Positions 63,348 through 64,000 of a DNA stretch of 64,000 bases are shown here, one piece after another. The notes under the pieces are model-generated. The model was not told where the DNA came from and did no database searches. It worked only from the letters and a program-made list of their open reading frames with translations. This DNA comes from Bradyrhizobium monzae (GTDB lineage: Bacteria > Pseudomonadota > Alphaproteobacteria > Rhizobiales > Xanthobacteraceae), in assembly GCF_021458635.1 (NCBI RefSeq), contig NZ_JAIRDQ010000001.1, positions 1,178,001-1,242,000 of the forward strand, given 5' to 3'. Positions within the stretch are counted from its first letter, which is position 1; each line of letters begins with the position of its first letter. A program made the position numbers and the translations under genes.

Positions 63348-64000
63348 TCAGAAATCGATCTTCGCGCTCTCGCCATCGCGCAGGCTGTCGATGATGCCTT
63401 GCTCGATCCGGCGCGCGAGTTTCGGGCGATAGTGGATGAAATCCGCAAAGTTGCCGCGATCGCGCGTCAGCTCGTTGTCGACACGATAATTGATGAAATT
63501 GCTGCGTGGGCGGCCCGCGATGACGGATTTCAGCGCGGCATCGCAAGCAACGCGCGCCAGCGCCATATCCGTGCCCGATTTCGGCACGGTGGGCGCGAGA
63601 GTCGGCGGCACGATGATGACGATGGGCACGTCGGCCGGCAGCTTCCGGACGATCTCTACCAGCGCAGCGATCTCGGGAAATGTCGCCCGCGTCGCGGCGG
63701 ATGGAGCCGGCGCAGGATCCCGGGGCCAGCCAACCTCCCTGAATTGGCCGGGCGGCCAGATGTCCTCATAGCTGACGAAGCCGTCCGGATTCATCCGCTG
63801 CCGCCAGCCGAGCCCGATGCTGAGCCGCTGAAACGCCTGCTCGATCGCCTGCCAGGAGATCAGCCGCACCGCATAGGTGACGACACTGCTGTCGTAGAGC
63901 CAATAAGGGAACGGAGCGCCCTCCTCCTTCGGCTGCGCATGCACGCACCAGCCGGGATCGGCTGCGATCACCAGTGCGCCGACTCGGCCGTGATTGCGCA
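63348..64000 (-). CDS. edge-truncated protein, possibly an SGNH/AlgJ-like acyltransferase partner
   Basis: The frame is open from the window edge (reading RNHGRVGALVIAADPGWC) to a stop at 63348, so at least 217 C-terminal residues are present and the N-terminus is missing. The sequence NPDGFVSYEDIW, IVIIVPPTLAPTVP and ADFIHYRPKLARRIEQGI looks like the Asp/His C-terminal part of the SGNH-hydrolase-like proteins that sit with MBOAT acyltransferases (AlgJ/DltD-type). I am not certain of the family. It converges on the FAAL gene, 6 bp between stops, which supports a shared acylation pathway. Confidence 0.65.
   Translation of the reverse strand, partial: RNHGRVGALVIAADPGWCVHAQPKEEGAPFPYWLYDSSVVTYAVRLISWQAIEQAFQRLSIGLGWRQRMNPDGFVSYEDIWPPGQFREVGWPRDPAPAPSAATRATFPEIAALVEIVRKLPADVPIVIIVPPTLAPTVPKSGTDMALARVACDAALKSVIAGRPRSNFINYRVDNELTRDRGNFADFIHYRPKLARRIEQGIIDSLRDGESAKIDF

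Overview
The window is 64 kb of GC-rich, densely coding alphaproteobacterial chromosome. Gene content (TRAP, ABC and MFS uptake systems, DUF2336, AsmA, P450, cyclase-ATPase-TPR regulators, KaiC-like ATPase), frequent GTG starts and several interspersed palindromic repeat families familiar from Rhizobiales, especially Bradyrhizobium, point to Bradyrhizobium or a close relative. I see no rRNA, tRNA, CRISPR, insertion sequence, prophage or plasmid module. This is core or housekeeping-like chromosome with lineage-specific insertions and gene decay.

Region 1 (1-5.7 kb): a KaiC-like double P-loop ATPase overlaps a hybrid histidine kinase, followed by a frameshifted GNAT remnant, a stand-alone receiver, a small secreted protein with a clear terminator, a frameshifted cupin and another secreted protein. 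Region 2 (5.7-18 kb): fatty acid hydroxylase-type membrane enzyme, a SAM-cyclase-ATPase-TPR regulator, a methyltransferase, a secreted diheme cytochrome c, a small conserved protein, DUF2336 and a large AsmA-family protein. Region 3 (18-27.3 kb): a P450 and a divergent TetR regulator sharing a perfect palindrome, an alpha/beta hydrolase, a class C beta-lactamase-like serine hydrolase, an amino-acid-type ABC binding protein, a SnoaL/NTF2-like protein and a PAS-PAS-GAF-GGDEF-EAL c-di-GMP enzyme.

Region 4 (27.4-34.7 kb): an MFS carrier, a TRAP transporter (binding protein plus fused DctQM) in an operon with a D-2-hydroxyacid dehydrogenase, then DoxX and a divergent LysR regulator. Region 5 (34.7-42.4 kb): caspase-like protein, SulP/STAS anion transporter, a protein of unknown function, a Gly/His-rich exported protein with duplicated LTXXQ-like domains, a D-lactate/glycolate-type FAD oxidase, a thioesterase and a DUF1328 peptide. 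Region 6 (42.6-50.7 kb): UvrD/PcrA helicase carrying an in-frame palindromic repeat, a solo HicB-like protein, a Cys-rich exported protein overlapping an OmpA-like protein, Mpo1-like protein, HpnA-like epimerase, an ICMT-like methyltransferase and a sorbosone dehydrogenase-like protein.

Region 7 (50.7-56.1 kb): aspartate dehydrogenase, a LysR regulator divergent from an MFS carrier plus tartrate dehydrogenase, which looks like a tartrate-type catabolic unit. Region 8 (55.2-60.8 kb): two paralogous exported alpha/beta hydrolases separated by a multiply frameshifted gene, a YadGH-like ABC exporter, a glycine-zipper protein and an L,D-transpeptidase. Region 9 (60.8-64 kb): an exported protein of unknown function, then an acyl carrier protein and a fatty-acyl-AMP ligase next to a convergent, edge-truncated protein that may be an SGNH/AlgJ-like acylation partner. 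This is the most plausible under-described biosynthetic system here, and it continues past the window.

The strongest observations for follow-up are the coding palindromic repeat inside uvrD, the FAAL-ACP locus, the KaiC-like/hybrid-kinase pair, three genes with frameshifts, and an 18-bp perfect inverted repeat embedded in the 3' end of a hydrolase gene.
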